Numbered from the stretch's first letter, positions 44,562-53,658 are shown. The stretch is 64,000 nt of DNA from Glycomyces sp. NRRL B-16210 (GCF_000719515.1 NZ_JOGR01000003.1:372001-436000), one strand, 5' to 3'. A program made the numbers and translations. Notes: a model not told the origin generated them from the letters alone.

Positions 44562-45730
44562 AGGTCCTCAGCATCGTCGGAGCGCGGCCGCAGCTGGTGA
44601 AGCTCGGCGCGGTCGCCAAGGCGTTCAAGGGCACCGGGCACGAGCACCTGGTGCTCCACACGGGACAGCACTACGACCCGGCCCTGTCGGAGGTCTTCTT
44701 CACCGAGTTCGCGATCCCCTGGCCGGACTTCCACCTCGGCGTCGGCTCGGGCGGGCACGGGGAGCAGACCGGCGCGATGCTCGCCGCGATCGACCCGGTC
44801 CTCGAACGCGAGCGGCCGGACTGGGTGCTCGTCTACGGCGACACGAACTCCACGATCGCCGGAGCGCTCGCGGCCGTCAAACTGCATTTGAAGGTCGCGC
44901 ACCTGGAGGCGGGGCTGCGCTCGTTCAACCGGCGGATGCCCGAGGAGCACAACCGGGTCCTCACCGACCACTGCGCGGACCTGCTGCTGGCACCGACCGC
45001 GACGGCCGTGCGGCACTTGGAGACCGAAGGTCTCGGCGATCGGGCCGTGCTCGTCGGGGACGTCATGACCGACGTGTGCTTCGCGACCCGCGACGCCGTG
45101 CTGGCGCGGGAGGAGCGACCGGCGCTGCCGGAGGGGATCGACCCGGGGGCCCCGTTCCTGGTGGCGACGCTCCATCGGGCCGAGAACACCGACGACCCCG
45201 AACGGCTCGCCGCGCTCCTCCAGAGCCTCGCCGCGCTGCCGGTGCCCGTGCTGCTCGCCGTCCACCCGCGACTGCGGGCCAAGGCCGCGGCGCACGGGAT
45301 CGCGATCGAACGCGGCGCGATCGTCCCTTGTGCACCGCTGCCGTACTCCGAGCTCGTCGCGGCGGTGCTGGCCTCCAGCGGCGTCGTGACCGATTCGGGT
45401 GGGCTGCAAAAGGAGGCGTACCTCCTGGAGCGGCCGTGCACGACGCTGCGCACCGAGACCGAATGGGTCGAGACCCTCGAAGACGGCTGGAACGCCCTCG
45501 TACCCCACCCCGACCGGCTCCCGGCCGGCGAATGGCACGCCCTCGCCGCACGACCGGCCCCGTCCGCGCCGACCGCTCGGCCCTACGGCCGCGGCCGGGC
45601 CGGGGCCGCGGTCGTCGAGGTCCTCGCCGAGCACCTCGGCACGGGAGGCGCACTCCCGCATCACCGGTCCGGTCGCCTTGCGCCGCAAGGCCTCCGGACC
45701 CCACTGCTAGCCAAGGAGAACCAGGCGTGA
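44558..45730 (+). CDS. wecB: non-hydrolysing UDP-sugar 2-epimerase, WecB/WbpI-like
   Basis: 390 residues. The fold begins VLSIVGARPQLVKLGAV. Active-site landmarks are HTGQHYD, YGDTNST, HLEAGLRSFNRRMPEEHNR with conserved Glu/His/Arg, TLHRAENTDD and VTDSGGLQKEA. The family inverts C2 of UDP-GlcNAc-type sugars. In this context the likely reaction is UDP-GlcNAc3NAcA to UDP-ManNAc3NAcA (as in WbpI), the last step of the five-enzyme route; ordinary UDP-GlcNAc epimerisation (WecB) is the alternative. GTG start overlaps the preceding stop by 4 nt. Confidence 0.88.
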   Translation: MKVLSIVGARPQLVKLGAVAKAFKGTGHEHLVLHTGQHYDPALSEVFFTEFAIPWPDFHLGVGSGGHGEQTGAMLAAIDPVLERERPDWVLVYGDTNSTIAGALAAVKLHLKVAHLEAGLRSFNRRMPEEHNRVLTDHCADLLLAPTATAVRHLETEGLGDRAVLVGDVMTDVCFATRDAVLAREERPALPEGIDPGAPFLVATLHRAENTDDPERLAALLQSLAALPVPVLLAVHPRLRAKAAAHGIAIERGAIVPCAPLPYSELVAAVLASSGVVTDSGGLQKEAYLLERPCTTLRTETEWVETLEDGWNALVPHPDRLPAGEWHALAARPAPSAPTARPYGRGRAGAAVVEVLAEHLGTGGALPHHRSGRLAPQGLRTPLLAKENQA

Positions 45731-47337
45731 ACGAACCGCGGCCGAGGATCGCCATGTTGGTCCACAACAATGTCAAGGGCGACTCCCGGGTACAGAAGCA
45801 GGCGCGTTCGATCGCCGAACTCGGCTGGGACGTGACCCTGTTCGGCATGTCCCCCGACACGAGCCTCTACGAGGGCACCATCGGGAAGGCCCGGGTGGAG
45901 CTGCGGCCGATGCCGACCAACCTGAACCGGCGGCCCCACGACTTCCGGCGCGCCCGGCTGCGCGAGCCGCTCGCCTACCCGCCGGGCGTCACCGCCGCGT
46001 GGAAGCGGCTGTACCTGCGCGCGCAGCGCGCCGAGGTCGGCGCGGCGAAGGCCGAGTACGCCGCGCTCGGCTCCGGTCTCGCGCCGGTGCCGCGCGCGTT
46101 CGCGTGGGCCTCCTTGCAGGCCAAGCGGGTCCGGTTCAAGCTCTGGTCCCGGTGGGTCGAGCTGCGGTGCCGCCGCACCGACGCGCTGCGGGAGCGGCGC
46201 AAGGCGATGACCTCGCCGCTCGACCGCTTCACCACCGGGTTCTGGCAGGCGGTCATGGGCGACCGGGCCTGGCGGCGGCTCGAACCGGGGCTCTGGCGCT
46301 ACGAGCTGGCCCTCGGCCACGCGATCGACCAGTTCGACCCCGACGTGATCCACGCCAACGACTTCTCGATGCTCGGCGTCGGCGCGCGGGCGAAGCTCCG
46401 CGCCCTGGCGAGGGGCCGGCAGGTGAAGCTCGTGTGGGACGCCCACGAGTACCTGCCGGGCATCACGCCGTGGAACGCCCACCCGCGCTGGAGGCCCGCG
46501 CAGATGGCGCACGAGCGGGAGTTCGCGCCGTACGCCGACGCGGTCGTGACCGTTTCGGCCGCACTGGGCGACCTGCTGCGCCGCGACTTCGGGCTGAAGG
46601 AGGACCCGGCCGTGGTCCTCAACGCCCCCATGGCCGTCGACGGCGCGGCGATCGACCGCGACCGGGAGCTCATGCTGTTCGCCGCCAAGACCGGCGAGCG
46701 GCTGTGGGCCCCGGCGGCCGGCGAGCCGGAGCGGCCCGCGGGCGTGCCGAGCCTGCGCGGGCGCTGCGGCATCGGACCCGAGGTCCCGCTCATGGTCTAC
46801 AGCGGCGGCGACGCCCCGCAGCGCGGCCTCGCCACCATGATCGAGGCGCTCCCGTCGCTGCCGGACGTCCACTGCGCCTTCGTGGTCGGCAACCCCGAGG
46901 GCCGGTACTCGACGGAGCTGAAGGCCCTCGGCAAGGAGATCGGCGTGTACGACCGGCTCCACTTCCTGCCGTACGTCGAGTACTTCCAGGTGGTCGAGCA
47001 CCTCTCGGAGGCCGACCTCGGCGTCATCCCGATCCACCACTGGCCCAACCACGAGATCGCGCTCATCACGAAGTTCTTCGAGTACTCGCACGCGCGGCTG
47101 CCGATCGTCGTCAGCGACGTCAAGGCGATGAGCGAGGCCGTGCGGGCCACCGGGCAGGGCGAGGTCTTCACCGCCGAGGACACCGCCGACTTCGTGCGCG
47201 CCGCGCAGCGGGTGCTCGCCGATCCCGAGCGGTACCGCAGGGCCTACGAGGGCGCGGCCGATCTGACCGCGTGGACCTGGGAGCGCCAGGCCGAAGTGCT
47301 CGACGGGGTGTACCGGAGGGTCCACTCGCGACGATAG
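45727..47337 (+). CDS. GT4-family glycosyltransferase, paralog of the gene at 42249
   Basis: 536 residues. The same landmarks as the divergent paralog are present: LVHNNVKGDSRVQKQA, VIHANDFSMLGVGARAKLR, VWDAHEYLPGI, EREFAPYADAVVTVS, VYSGGDAPQRGLATMIEALP, and GVIPIHHWPNHEIALITKFF with EYSHARLPIVVSDV. Translationally coupled (GTGA) to the 2-epimerase, so it may use UDP-ManNAc3NAcA as donor. A strong terminator follows, closing the acetyltransferase-epimerase-GT operon. Confidence 0.88.
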   Translation: MNEPRPRIAMLVHNNVKGDSRVQKQARSIAELGWDVTLFGMSPDTSLYEGTIGKARVELRPMPTNLNRRPHDFRRARLREPLAYPPGVTAAWKRLYLRAQRAEVGAAKAEYAALGSGLAPVPRAFAWASLQAKRVRFKLWSRWVELRCRRTDALRERRKAMTSPLDRFTTGFWQAVMGDRAWRRLEPGLWRYELALGHAIDQFDPDVIHANDFSMLGVGARAKLRALARGRQVKLVWDAHEYLPGITPWNAHPRWRPAQMAHEREFAPYADAVVTVSAALGDLLRRDFGLKEDPAVVLNAPMAVDGAAIDRDRELMLFAAKTGERLWAPAAGEPERPAGVPSLRGRCGIGPEVPLMVYSGGDAPQRGLATMIEALPSLPDVHCAFVVGNPEGRYSTELKALGKEIGVYDRLHFLPYVEYFQVVEHLSEADLGVIPIHHWPNHEIALITKFFEYSHARLPIVVSDVKAMSEAVRATGQGEVFTAEDTADFVRAAQRVLADPERYRRAYEGAADLTAWTWERQAEVLDGVYRRVHSRR

Positions 47338-47343
47338 CGAGAC

Positions 47344-47377
47344 GAAAGCGCCCCGGGCCGCGGCCCGGGGCGCTTTC
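47344..47377. terminator. bidirectional terminator between convergent operons
   Basis: Perfect 16-bp arms (GAAAGCGCCCCGGGCC and complement) with a 2-nt centre. A-rich on the left and T-rich on the right, so it can stop both convergent transcripts. Confidence 0.88.
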
Positions 47378-47414
47378 CGTTGCGGCTCAGCAGTTGCGGC
47401 TCAGCCGCCTGAAC

Positions 47415-48698
47415 TCAGCCGCCCAGCACGAGGTGGCGGCGGCCCTCCCAGGCGGCCGGGTCGGTGACGCGGCGCCCGTCGAGGAGCACGGCGACCTCGG
47501 GGAGGTCGGCCGGGCTCAGGGTGCGGTACTCGTCGTGGTCGGCCTGGACCACCGCGGCCGTGACCGTCTCGCCGCGGTGGGGAACGAGGCCCTCGGCCTC
47601 GATTTCGGCGTCGGTGTACATCGGGTCGCTCACGTACGGCACGGCGCCCTTGGCGCGCAGGGACTCCACGAGCGGGAAGACCCCGGAGAAGGCGGTCTCC
47701 TTGACGCCGCCGCGGTAGGCCGCGCCGAGCACGAGCACGTTCGCGCCCGCGAGGTCGCCGTAGGCGGCGGCGAGCACGTCGGCGGCGTAGGCGGGCATCG
47801 CGGCGTTCGCGGCCCGCGCCGAGCGGACCACGGTGGCCTCGGGGTCGTTCCACAGGTACATCTGCGGGTAGATCGGGATGCAGTGGCCGCCGACGGCGAT
47901 GCCGGGCCGGTGGATGTGGCTGTAGGGCTGGGAGTTGCAGGCCTCGATGACCTTCACGACATCGAGGCCCCGCCGATCGGCGAAGCGCGCGAACTGGTTC
48001 GCGAGGCCGATGTTGACGTCCCGGTAGGTGGTCTCGGCGAGCTTGGCCATCTCGGAGGCCTCGGCCGAGCCGAGGTCCCACACGCCGTTGGGGCGCGGCA
48101 GGTCCGCGCGCTCGTCGAAGTCGAGCACCGCCTCGTAGAAGGCGACCCCGGCAGCGGCGGAGGCCGCGTCGATGCCGCCGACGAGCTTCGGATAGCGGCG
48201 CAGGTCGGCGAAGACGCGGCCGGTGAGGACCCGTTCGGGGCTGAAGACGAGGTGGAAGTCCTCGCCGGCGGTGAGGCCGGAGCCGGCTTCGAGCATCGGC
48301 GCCCAGCGCTCGCGGGTGGTGCCGACCGGGAGGGTCGTCTCGTACGAGACGAGCGTGCCCGGCTTGAGGCCCTTGGCGATCGCCTCGGTGGCCGCGTCCA
48401 TCCAGCCGAAGTCCGGGACGCCCTCGGCGTCGACGAACAGCGGCACGACGACCACGACCGCGTCGGCCTCGGCGACGGCCGCGGCGGTGTCGGTGGTGGC
48501 CTTGAGGTTCCCGGCGGCGACGGTCTCCTTGAGCAGTTCGGCGAGGCGGTGCTCGCCGGGGAAGGGCTCGAGCCCGTCGTTGACAGCCGCGACGACGCGT
48601 TCGTTCACGTCGGCGCCGACGACGCGGTGCCCCTTGGAGGCGAACTGGACCGCCAGCGGCAGCCCGATCTTGCCCAGCGCGACCACGCAGATGTCCAT
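47415..48698 (-). CDS. UDP-GlcNAc 6-dehydrogenase, WbpA-like nucleotide sugar dehydrogenase
   Basis: 427 residues from ATG at 48698 (GGAAG upstream). N-terminal NAD domain (CVVALGKIGLPLA), central domain with YETTLPVGTTRE and FSPERVLTGR, and the catalytic Cys in VGGHCIPIYP at about residue 262. It oxidises C6 of a UDP-sugar to the uronic acid with two NAD+. With the oxidase, aminotransferase, acetyltransferase and epimerase nearby, the likely product is UDP-GlcNAcA, first intermediate to UDP-ManNAc3NAcA; UDP-ManNAc dehydrogenase (WecC) is the alternative. It is the third gene of a minus-strand operon. Confidence 0.87.
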   Translation of the reverse strand: MDICVVALGKIGLPLAVQFASKGHRVVGADVNERVVAAVNDGLEPFPGEHRLAELLKETVAAGNLKATTDTAAAVAEADAVVVVVPLFVDAEGVPDFGWMDAATEAIAKGLKPGTLVSYETTLPVGTTRERWAPMLEAGSGLTAGEDFHLVFSPERVLTGRVFADLRRYPKLVGGIDAASAAAGVAFYEAVLDFDERADLPRPNGVWDLGSAEASEMAKLAETTYRDVNIGLANQFARFADRRGLDVVKVIEACNSQPYSHIHRPGIAVGGHCIPIYPQMYLWNDPEATVVRSARAANAAMPAYAADVLAAAYGDLAGANVLVLGAAYRGGVKETAFSGVFPLVESLRAKGAVPYVSDPMYTDAEIEAEGLVPHRGETVTAAVVQADHDEYRTLSPADLPEVAVLLDGRRVTDPAAWEGRRHLVLGG

Positions 48699-48772
48699 AC
48701 CCGTACTTCCAGTCCTACAGTCTCGGCCGGCTCGGATGCCGGATGGCGTTGGGAGGCGAGGCCTTCGGGCGC

Positions 48773-49783
48773 TCAGCGGGTGCCGGCCCCGTCCAGGGCG
48801 ACGGTCTCGCCGGTGAGCGCCGATCGGAGCATCATCTCGGAGACGGCGACGGTGGCCGCGCCCTGGCGCAGGTCCACGATGACCCCGCCCTTGCCGAGGA
48901 CCGCGTCCCTGAAGTGCTCGTGCTCGACGCGCAGCGGCTCGCGCTTGCGGAGGGCGAAGCGGACCATGTCCCCTTCGGACACGCCGCGGAAGTTCGACAG
49001 GGCCTCCCACTCGGTGTCCTCGACGCCGTTGGCGTAGAAGGTGAGGTCGGCGGTGAGCGTGTCGGCGACGAAGCAGCCGCGGTCGCCGGTGACGACGGCG
49101 GTGCGCTCCTTGAACGGGCTCAGCCAGTTCACCGAGTGGTTCGCGATGGCCCCGCCGGAGAGCTGCCCGATCGCCGAGAGCATGTCCTCGTGGGGGCGGC
49201 CCGAGCGCGAGACCGTCCGCGCGGTGACCGACCGGTACGACTGGCCGGTCACGAAACCCGTCAGGTCGATGTCGTGCGTGGCGAGGTCCTTGACGACCCC
49301 GACGTCGGCGATGCGGCCCGGGAAGGGCCCCTGGCGGCGGGTGACGAGCTGGAGGATCTCCCCCAGCTCGCCGGCTTCGAGCCGCTCGCGCAGGCTCATG
49401 ATCGCCGGGTTGAACCGCTCGATGTGGCCGACCCCGGCCACCAGTCCCTTGGCCTCGAAGGCCTTCGCGAGGCGCTCGGAGGCTTCGAGCGTGTGCGCGA
49501 GCGGCTTCTCGATGAGCGCGTGCACCCCCGCCTCGGCGAGGGCGAGGCCCACGCCTTCGTGATAGGCGGTGGGGCAGGCGACGACGGCGTAGTCGATGCC
49601 AAGGTCGATGAGCTGCTCGGCCGTCTCGACGAGGCGGACCCCGGTGGGGATCGCGCTCGCGTCGGCGAGCGGGTCGGCGACGGCGACCAGGTCGACCCCT
49701 TCGAGGGCGTCGAGGACCCGGGCGTGGTTGCGGCCCATGGCGCCCAGGCCGACGAGTCCGGCGCGCAGCGCGGTCTGGCTCAC
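48773..49783 (-). CDS. Gfo/Idh/MocA-family oxidoreductase, WbpB-like
   Basis: 336 residues. The N-terminal Rossmann domain has GLVGLGAMGRNHARVLDAL at about residues 9-27, and the active-site Lys is in ALIEKPLAHT at about 92-101. The C-terminal domain contains GVVKDLATHDIDL with the family His/Asp. It oxidises C3 of UDP-GlcNAcA to the 3-keto sugar in the WbpB reaction. GTG start at 49783 overlaps the aminotransferase stop by 4 nt, so intermediates likely pass between the two enzymes. Confidence 0.87.
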   Translation of the reverse strand: MSQTALRAGLVGLGAMGRNHARVLDALEGVDLVAVADPLADASAIPTGVRLVETAEQLIDLGIDYAVVACPTAYHEGVGLALAEAGVHALIEKPLAHTLEASERLAKAFEAKGLVAGVGHIERFNPAIMSLRERLEAGELGEILQLVTRRQGPFPGRIADVGVVKDLATHDIDLTGFVTGQSYRSVTARTVSRSGRPHEDMLSAIGQLSGGAIANHSVNWLSPFKERTAVVTGDRGCFVADTLTADLTFYANGVEDTEWEALSNFRGVSEGDMVRFALRKREPLRVEHEHFRDAVLGKGGVIVDLRQGAATVAVSEMMLRSALTGETVALDGAGTR

Positions 49784-50883
49784 TTGGGCTCCAAAGCGTT
49801 CACGGCATCAACGATGCGGTCGAGGTCGCCCGCGGACAGCGACGGGTGGACGGGCAGCGAGAGGACCTCCGCCGCCGCGCGGTCGGTCTCGGGCAGTTCG
49901 GCGCCGCTGTGGGCGTAGGGGGTGAGGCGGTGGATCGGCGTCGGGTAGTAGACGGCCGCGCCGACCCCGGCCTCGCGCAGGCGCTCCAGCGCGCGGTCGC
50001 GCTGGGCGGGAACGCGAACGGTGTACTGGTGGTAGACGTGGCGGGCCTCGGGGGCGACCGGCGGGACGGTGACTGCGTCGATCCCCGCGTCGAGGCGGGC
50101 GGCGTTGGCGCGGCGGGCCTCGGTCCACTCGTCGAGGCGGCCGAGCTGGACGCGGCCGATCGCGGCGGCCACATCGGTCAACCGCATGTTCGCGCCGACG
50201 ATCTCGTTGGCGTAGCGCTGCTCCATGCCCTGGTTGCGCAGCAGGCGCAGGGTCCGGGCGAGCTGCGGGTCGTCGGTGGTGACCATGCCGCCTTCGAGGG
50301 CGTGCATGTTCTTCGTCGGGTAGAAGCTGAAGGCGCCCGCGGCGCCGAAGGAGCCGACGGGACGCCCGGCGAGCTGCGCGCCGTGCGCCTGGCAGGCGTC
50401 CTCCAGGACCGCCAGGGAGTGGCGCTCGGCGAGGGCGCCGATCCGGTCCATGTCGGCGGGATGGCCGTAGAGGTGGACGGGCATGACCGCGGCGGTGCGG
50501 GGGCCGACGAGCGCGGCGACCGCGTCGGGGTCGACGCAGAACGAGCCGGGCTCGATGTCGGCGAAGACCGGGTCGGCGCCGACGAGGCGGACCGCGTTCG
50601 CGCTGGCGGCGAAGGAGAACGAGGGCACGATGACCTCGTCGCCGGGGCCGATGCCCATGGCGAGGAGGGCGAGCTGGAGGGCCGAGGTCCCCGAGTTCAC
50701 CGCGACGCAGTGCGCGGTGCCGGAGACCTTCGTGAACTCCTCCTCGAAGGCCGCGACCTCGGGCCCCTGCACGACCATCCCGCTGCGGAGCACCGCGACG
50801 GCCGCCGCGATCTCCGCTTCGCCCAGGTGCGGCCTGGCCGCCGGAATCGCCGGCGGTGCGTCGTCGCGCTTGTCGTCTGGCAT
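49780..50883 (-). CDS. DegT/DnrJ/EryC1/StrS aminotransferase, WbpE-like
   Basis: 367 residues from ATG at 50883 (GGGGAGACGC upstream). Fold-type I PLP enzyme: GTSALQLALLAMGIGPGDEV, LEDACQAHGAQLAG with the PLP-ring Asp, and FSFYPTKNMHALEGG with the PLP lysine at about residue 185. It transfers an amino group, usually from glutamate, to the 3-keto carbon made by the neighbouring oxidase to give UDP-GlcNAc3NA (WbpE step). It leads a three-gene operon. Confidence 0.88.
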   Translation of the reverse strand: MPDDKRDDAPPAIPAARPHLGEAEIAAAVAVLRSGMVVQGPEVAAFEEEFTKVSGTAHCVAVNSGTSALQLALLAMGIGPGDEVIVPSFSFAASANAVRLVGADPVFADIEPGSFCVDPDAVAALVGPRTAAVMPVHLYGHPADMDRIGALAERHSLAVLEDACQAHGAQLAGRPVGSFGAAGAFSFYPTKNMHALEGGMVTTDDPQLARTLRLLRNQGMEQRYANEIVGANMRLTDVAAAIGRVQLGRLDEWTEARRANAARLDAGIDAVTVPPVAPEARHVYHQYTVRVPAQRDRALERLREAGVGAAVYYPTPIHRLTPYAHSGAELPETDRAAAEVLSLPVHPSLSAGDLDRIVDAVNALEPK

Positions 50884-51041
50884 GCGTCTCCCCGAATCGG
50901 TCAGTCGGGACCTCACGCTAACGACGAGTCGGGAATGACGACCGAATCAGGAGTGAACACCTCGCGAACGCCAGGAGAGGACTGCGTGCCCGCGAGTTCC
51001 GGGCACGACGAACGTTCAATTCCCTTGAGGACGGAGGCGGT

Positions 51042-51830
51042 TCAGGCGGGGAAGGCGTCCCTTGCGAACTTCAGGGACTCGTGGAGGTCCTCGGAGCGGC
51101 GGGTACGGTTGCCGCTCTTACGCGTCGACACTTCCAACGTGATCGAGCCGCTCCAGTCGGCGGCGGCGAGGTTGGAGAGGAGCTCGGCGCACGGCTGCGT
51201 GCCGCGCCCGGGCACCAGGTGCTGGTCGGCGCCCGGAGCGGTGCCGTCGCACAGGTGGATGTGCCGCAGGCCCTCGCCCATCCGCTCGGCCATGTCGAGC
51301 GCGTTCGCGCCCGAGGCCGCGCAATGCGACAGGTCGAGCGTGTAGGCGTCGTAGCCGTGGCGCGTCGGGTCCCAGTGCGGGCGGTACGGCACCAGGTTGC
51401 GCTTGCCGAGCTTGAGCGGGAACATGTTCTCGACCGCGATCGTCACCGACGGGTACCGGGAGCGCAGCCCCGCCAGCACCGTGGAGAACTTCGCGGCGTA
51501 GTCGCGCTGCCACGAGAACGGCGGGTGGATCACCACCGTCGGCGAGTCGAGATACTCGGCGGCCTGGACCGAGCGGCGCAGGCGCGTCCAGGGGTCGGCG
51601 CTCCACACCCGCTGGGTCACCAGCAGGCACGGGGCGTGGACGGCGCCGATCTTGACGCCGTAGTGCTTCGCGAGGCTCGCGGCGGCCGACGGGTCCTGCG
51701 AGACGCGGTCGGTGAAGACCATGAGCTCGACCCCGTCGTAGCCGAGCTCGGCGGCGAGCTCGAAGCCCACGGCGGTGGGCTCCGGGTAGACGGAGGTGGT
51801 CGACAGCAGAACCGGGACGGACTGGGTCAC
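51042..51830 (-). CDS. sugar phosphate isomerase/epimerase (xylose isomerase-like TIM barrel)
   Basis: 262 residues from GTG at 51830. AP endonuclease 2-like TIM barrel with metal-ligand candidates in AAELGYDGVELMVF, IGAVHAPCLL, VVIHPPFSWQ, IAVENMF, YTLDLSHCAASG, IHLCDGTAPG and SITLEVSTR. The His/Glu/Asp pattern of a divalent-metal site is complete, so it is likely active; the substrate is unknown. TACCCT seven bases before the GTG with no ribosome-binding site suggests a leaderless mRNA. A link to the polysaccharide genes is possible but not shown. Confidence 0.85.
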   Translation of the reverse strand: MTQSVPVLLSTTSVYPEPTAVGFELAAELGYDGVELMVFTDRVSQDPSAAASLAKHYGVKIGAVHAPCLLVTQRVWSADPWTRLRRSVQAAEYLDSPTVVIHPPFSWQRDYAAKFSTVLAGLRSRYPSVTIAVENMFPLKLGKRNLVPYRPHWDPTRHGYDAYTLDLSHCAASGANALDMAERMGEGLRHIHLCDGTAPGADQHLVPGRGTQPCAELLSNLAAADWSGSITLEVSTRKSGNRTRRSEDLHESLKFARDAFPA

Positions 51831-51926
51831 GGGGACAAGGGTACGCCGCCCCGGCGCGGGCCCCGCAGCGTTCGCCGCGCGCGCCGCCTCACCTGCCCGG
51901 GCGGGGGCTGCGGGTACGGTTGACCG

Positions 51927-52742
51927 ATGACCGACGAGGTGGCCGCGGGATTCGACCGCGAGTGGGTGGAGTTCCTCGATCCCGAAGACCCTGACACGAT
52001 GGTCCGCGCCGACCTGACCTGGCTGCTCTCCCGCTGGGGATGCATCTTCGGCAAGCACCCCGACGAGGGCGGCTGCCCCGGCATCGACGCCGAGCGGCCC
52101 GCCGACGGGTGCTGCCTGCACGGGGCGTTCTACACCGACGAGGACGACATCCGCCGCACTAAACAGATCGTCAAGAAGCTCACCCCCGAGACCTGGCAGC
52201 TCCACCGCAAGTGGAAGGACACCATCGTCGACGACACCCTCGAGAACGACGAGGGCGAGGAGGAGCCGGCCAAGAAGACCGCCGTCGTCGACGGCGCGTG
52301 CGTCTTCCACAACCGCGAGGGCTTCCCCACCGGATCGGGCTGCGCCCTCCACCAGCAGGCCATGCGCGACGGCGTCCACCCCATGGAGTACAAGCCCGAA
52401 GTGTGCTGGCAACTGCCGGTCAAGCGCGACTTCAAGACCGAGCACCGCGCCGACGGCACCGACGTGTCGGTCACCCTCATCACCGAGTTCGACCGGCCCT
52501 CATGGGGCCCCGGCGGCCACGACTTCGACTGGTGGTGCACCGGCTCCCCGCTCGCGCACACCGCCGCCGAACCGGTCTACCTCTCGTACGCGGTCGAACT
52601 GACCGAACTGCTCGGCGCCGCCGCCTACGAGCGGCTCGCCGACCTGTGCGCCGAACGCGACGAGCGCGGCATGGTCGCCCCCCACCCGGCGACCGCCGCC
52701 ACCCCGATCCCGATGCCCGTGCGGCGGGTCATTCCTGGCTGA
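51927..52742 (+). CDS. conserved cysteine-rich protein of unknown function
   Basis: 271 residues. Eight cysteines are placed in short motifs: WGCIFG, GGCPG, DGCCLHG, GACVFH, GCALH, EVCWQL and DWWCTG. These with nearby His residues could bind a metal or Fe-S cluster, as in YkgJ-like cysteine-cluster proteins. No signal peptide or membrane segment is present, so it is cytosolic. TACGGT at 51915-51920 is six bases before the ATG with no ribosome-binding site, a leaderless pattern. Its 3' end overlaps the convergent GT gene by 14 nt. Relatives are known mainly from actinobacteria. Confidence 0.7.
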   Translation: MTDEVAAGFDREWVEFLDPEDPDTMVRADLTWLLSRWGCIFGKHPDEGGCPGIDAERPADGCCLHGAFYTDEDDIRRTKQIVKKLTPETWQLHRKWKDTIVDDTLENDEGEEEPAKKTAVVDGACVFHNREGFPTGSGCALHQQAMRDGVHPMEYKPEVCWQLPVKRDFKTEHRADGTDVSVTLITEFDRPSWGPGGHDFDWWCTGSPLAHTAAEPVYLSYAVELTELLGAAAYERLADLCAERDERGMVAPHPATAATPIPMPVRRVIPG

Positions 52743-53658
52743 CCGGGCGGTCCTCCGGCTCGCCGGCGCCCTTGAACGCCTGCTCGTAGCTCGCCGAGAG
52801 GTGCCCGATGTCGATCGCCCACAGCCCGCGCCGCGACAGTTCGGCCGCGAGCACCGTCCCGGCCGGACCCAGCGAGACCAGGAAGAGGTCCACGCCCCGC
52901 GCCGCCACCGCCTCCTCCAGCACCCGCTCCAGGTCGTCGTAGGCGTTCTTCGGCGCCGAGTGCAGGAAGTCGACCGAGACGACGTTGTCGAACAGCTCGT
53001 CGACCATCGCGAAGCGCGAGCCGCGCCCGGTGACCACGCACACGCGCTGGCCCTCCCACACGTCCCGCCACAGGTCCACCCCGGCGAGACCGACCTGGCC
53101 GAAGAAGATCGGACGCGAGACGTGCGCGACGCCGTACTCCACGTCCCCGGGCAAGATCTCGCGCAGGCGGGGCCACGAGTCGCTCCACACCTTCTGCCAG
53201 TGCGGGCTGCGGAACAGGAACGGGAAGCCGACCAGGAGCCGGCCCTGGTCGTAGCCCTCATAGGTCAGGACCGAACGCAGGTCGCGCCGCAGCGGTGCCG
53301 AACCGGCCTGGAAGTTGAGGTTGTAGTCCGGGTTCAGCATCAGCCGCAGCTCGCCGTCGCCGAAGCGCGCGAAGCTCATGCGCTCCTTCGCGATGCGCTG
53401 GAGCGTGGTCTCGAAGTCGAGCACCCGGTCCTCGGAGAACCGGGTCACCTCGTGGAGCACCCGCTCCGACAGGGAGAAGCGGATGACCTCCTCGACCTGC
53501 CGGGTCCGCGCGAGGTGCCGGTTGACGCTCTTGAGCTGGCCCTCCATCGCGGCGTTCGACGCGCGCATACGCGACAGCTCCCCCCGGATCTCCCGGAGCA
53601 GCTGCGTCTTCGCGCTCCCTTTGCGAACGCGGTTCGCAAGGTACGAACGGACTCCCAT
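52729..53658 (-). CDS. GT-D-type glycosyltransferase-like protein (SP_1767/DUF1792-like)
   Basis: 309 residues. The hallmark is RFGDGELRLM at about residues 98-107, the DGE-containing motif of GT-D enzymes first described for streptococcal DUF1792. Further pieces are VDLFLVSLGPAGTVLAAELS and WAIDIGHL. The first ~60 residues form a charged helix, possibly a coiled coil for dimerisation. It likely adds a sugar to a surface glycan or protein. It converges with the Cys-rich gene with a 14-nt overlap of the coding ends. Confidence 0.82.
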   Translation of the reverse strand: MGVRSYLANRVRKGSAKTQLLREIRGELSRMRASNAAMEGQLKSVNRHLARTRQVEEVIRFSLSERVLHEVTRFSEDRVLDFETTLQRIAKERMSFARFGDGELRLMLNPDYNLNFQAGSAPLRRDLRSVLTYEGYDQGRLLVGFPFLFRSPHWQKVWSDSWPRLREILPGDVEYGVAHVSRPIFFGQVGLAGVDLWRDVWEGQRVCVVTGRGSRFAMVDELFDNVVSVDFLHSAPKNAYDDLERVLEEAVAARGVDLFLVSLGPAGTVLAAELSRRGLWAIDIGHLSASYEQAFKGAGEPEDRPVSQE

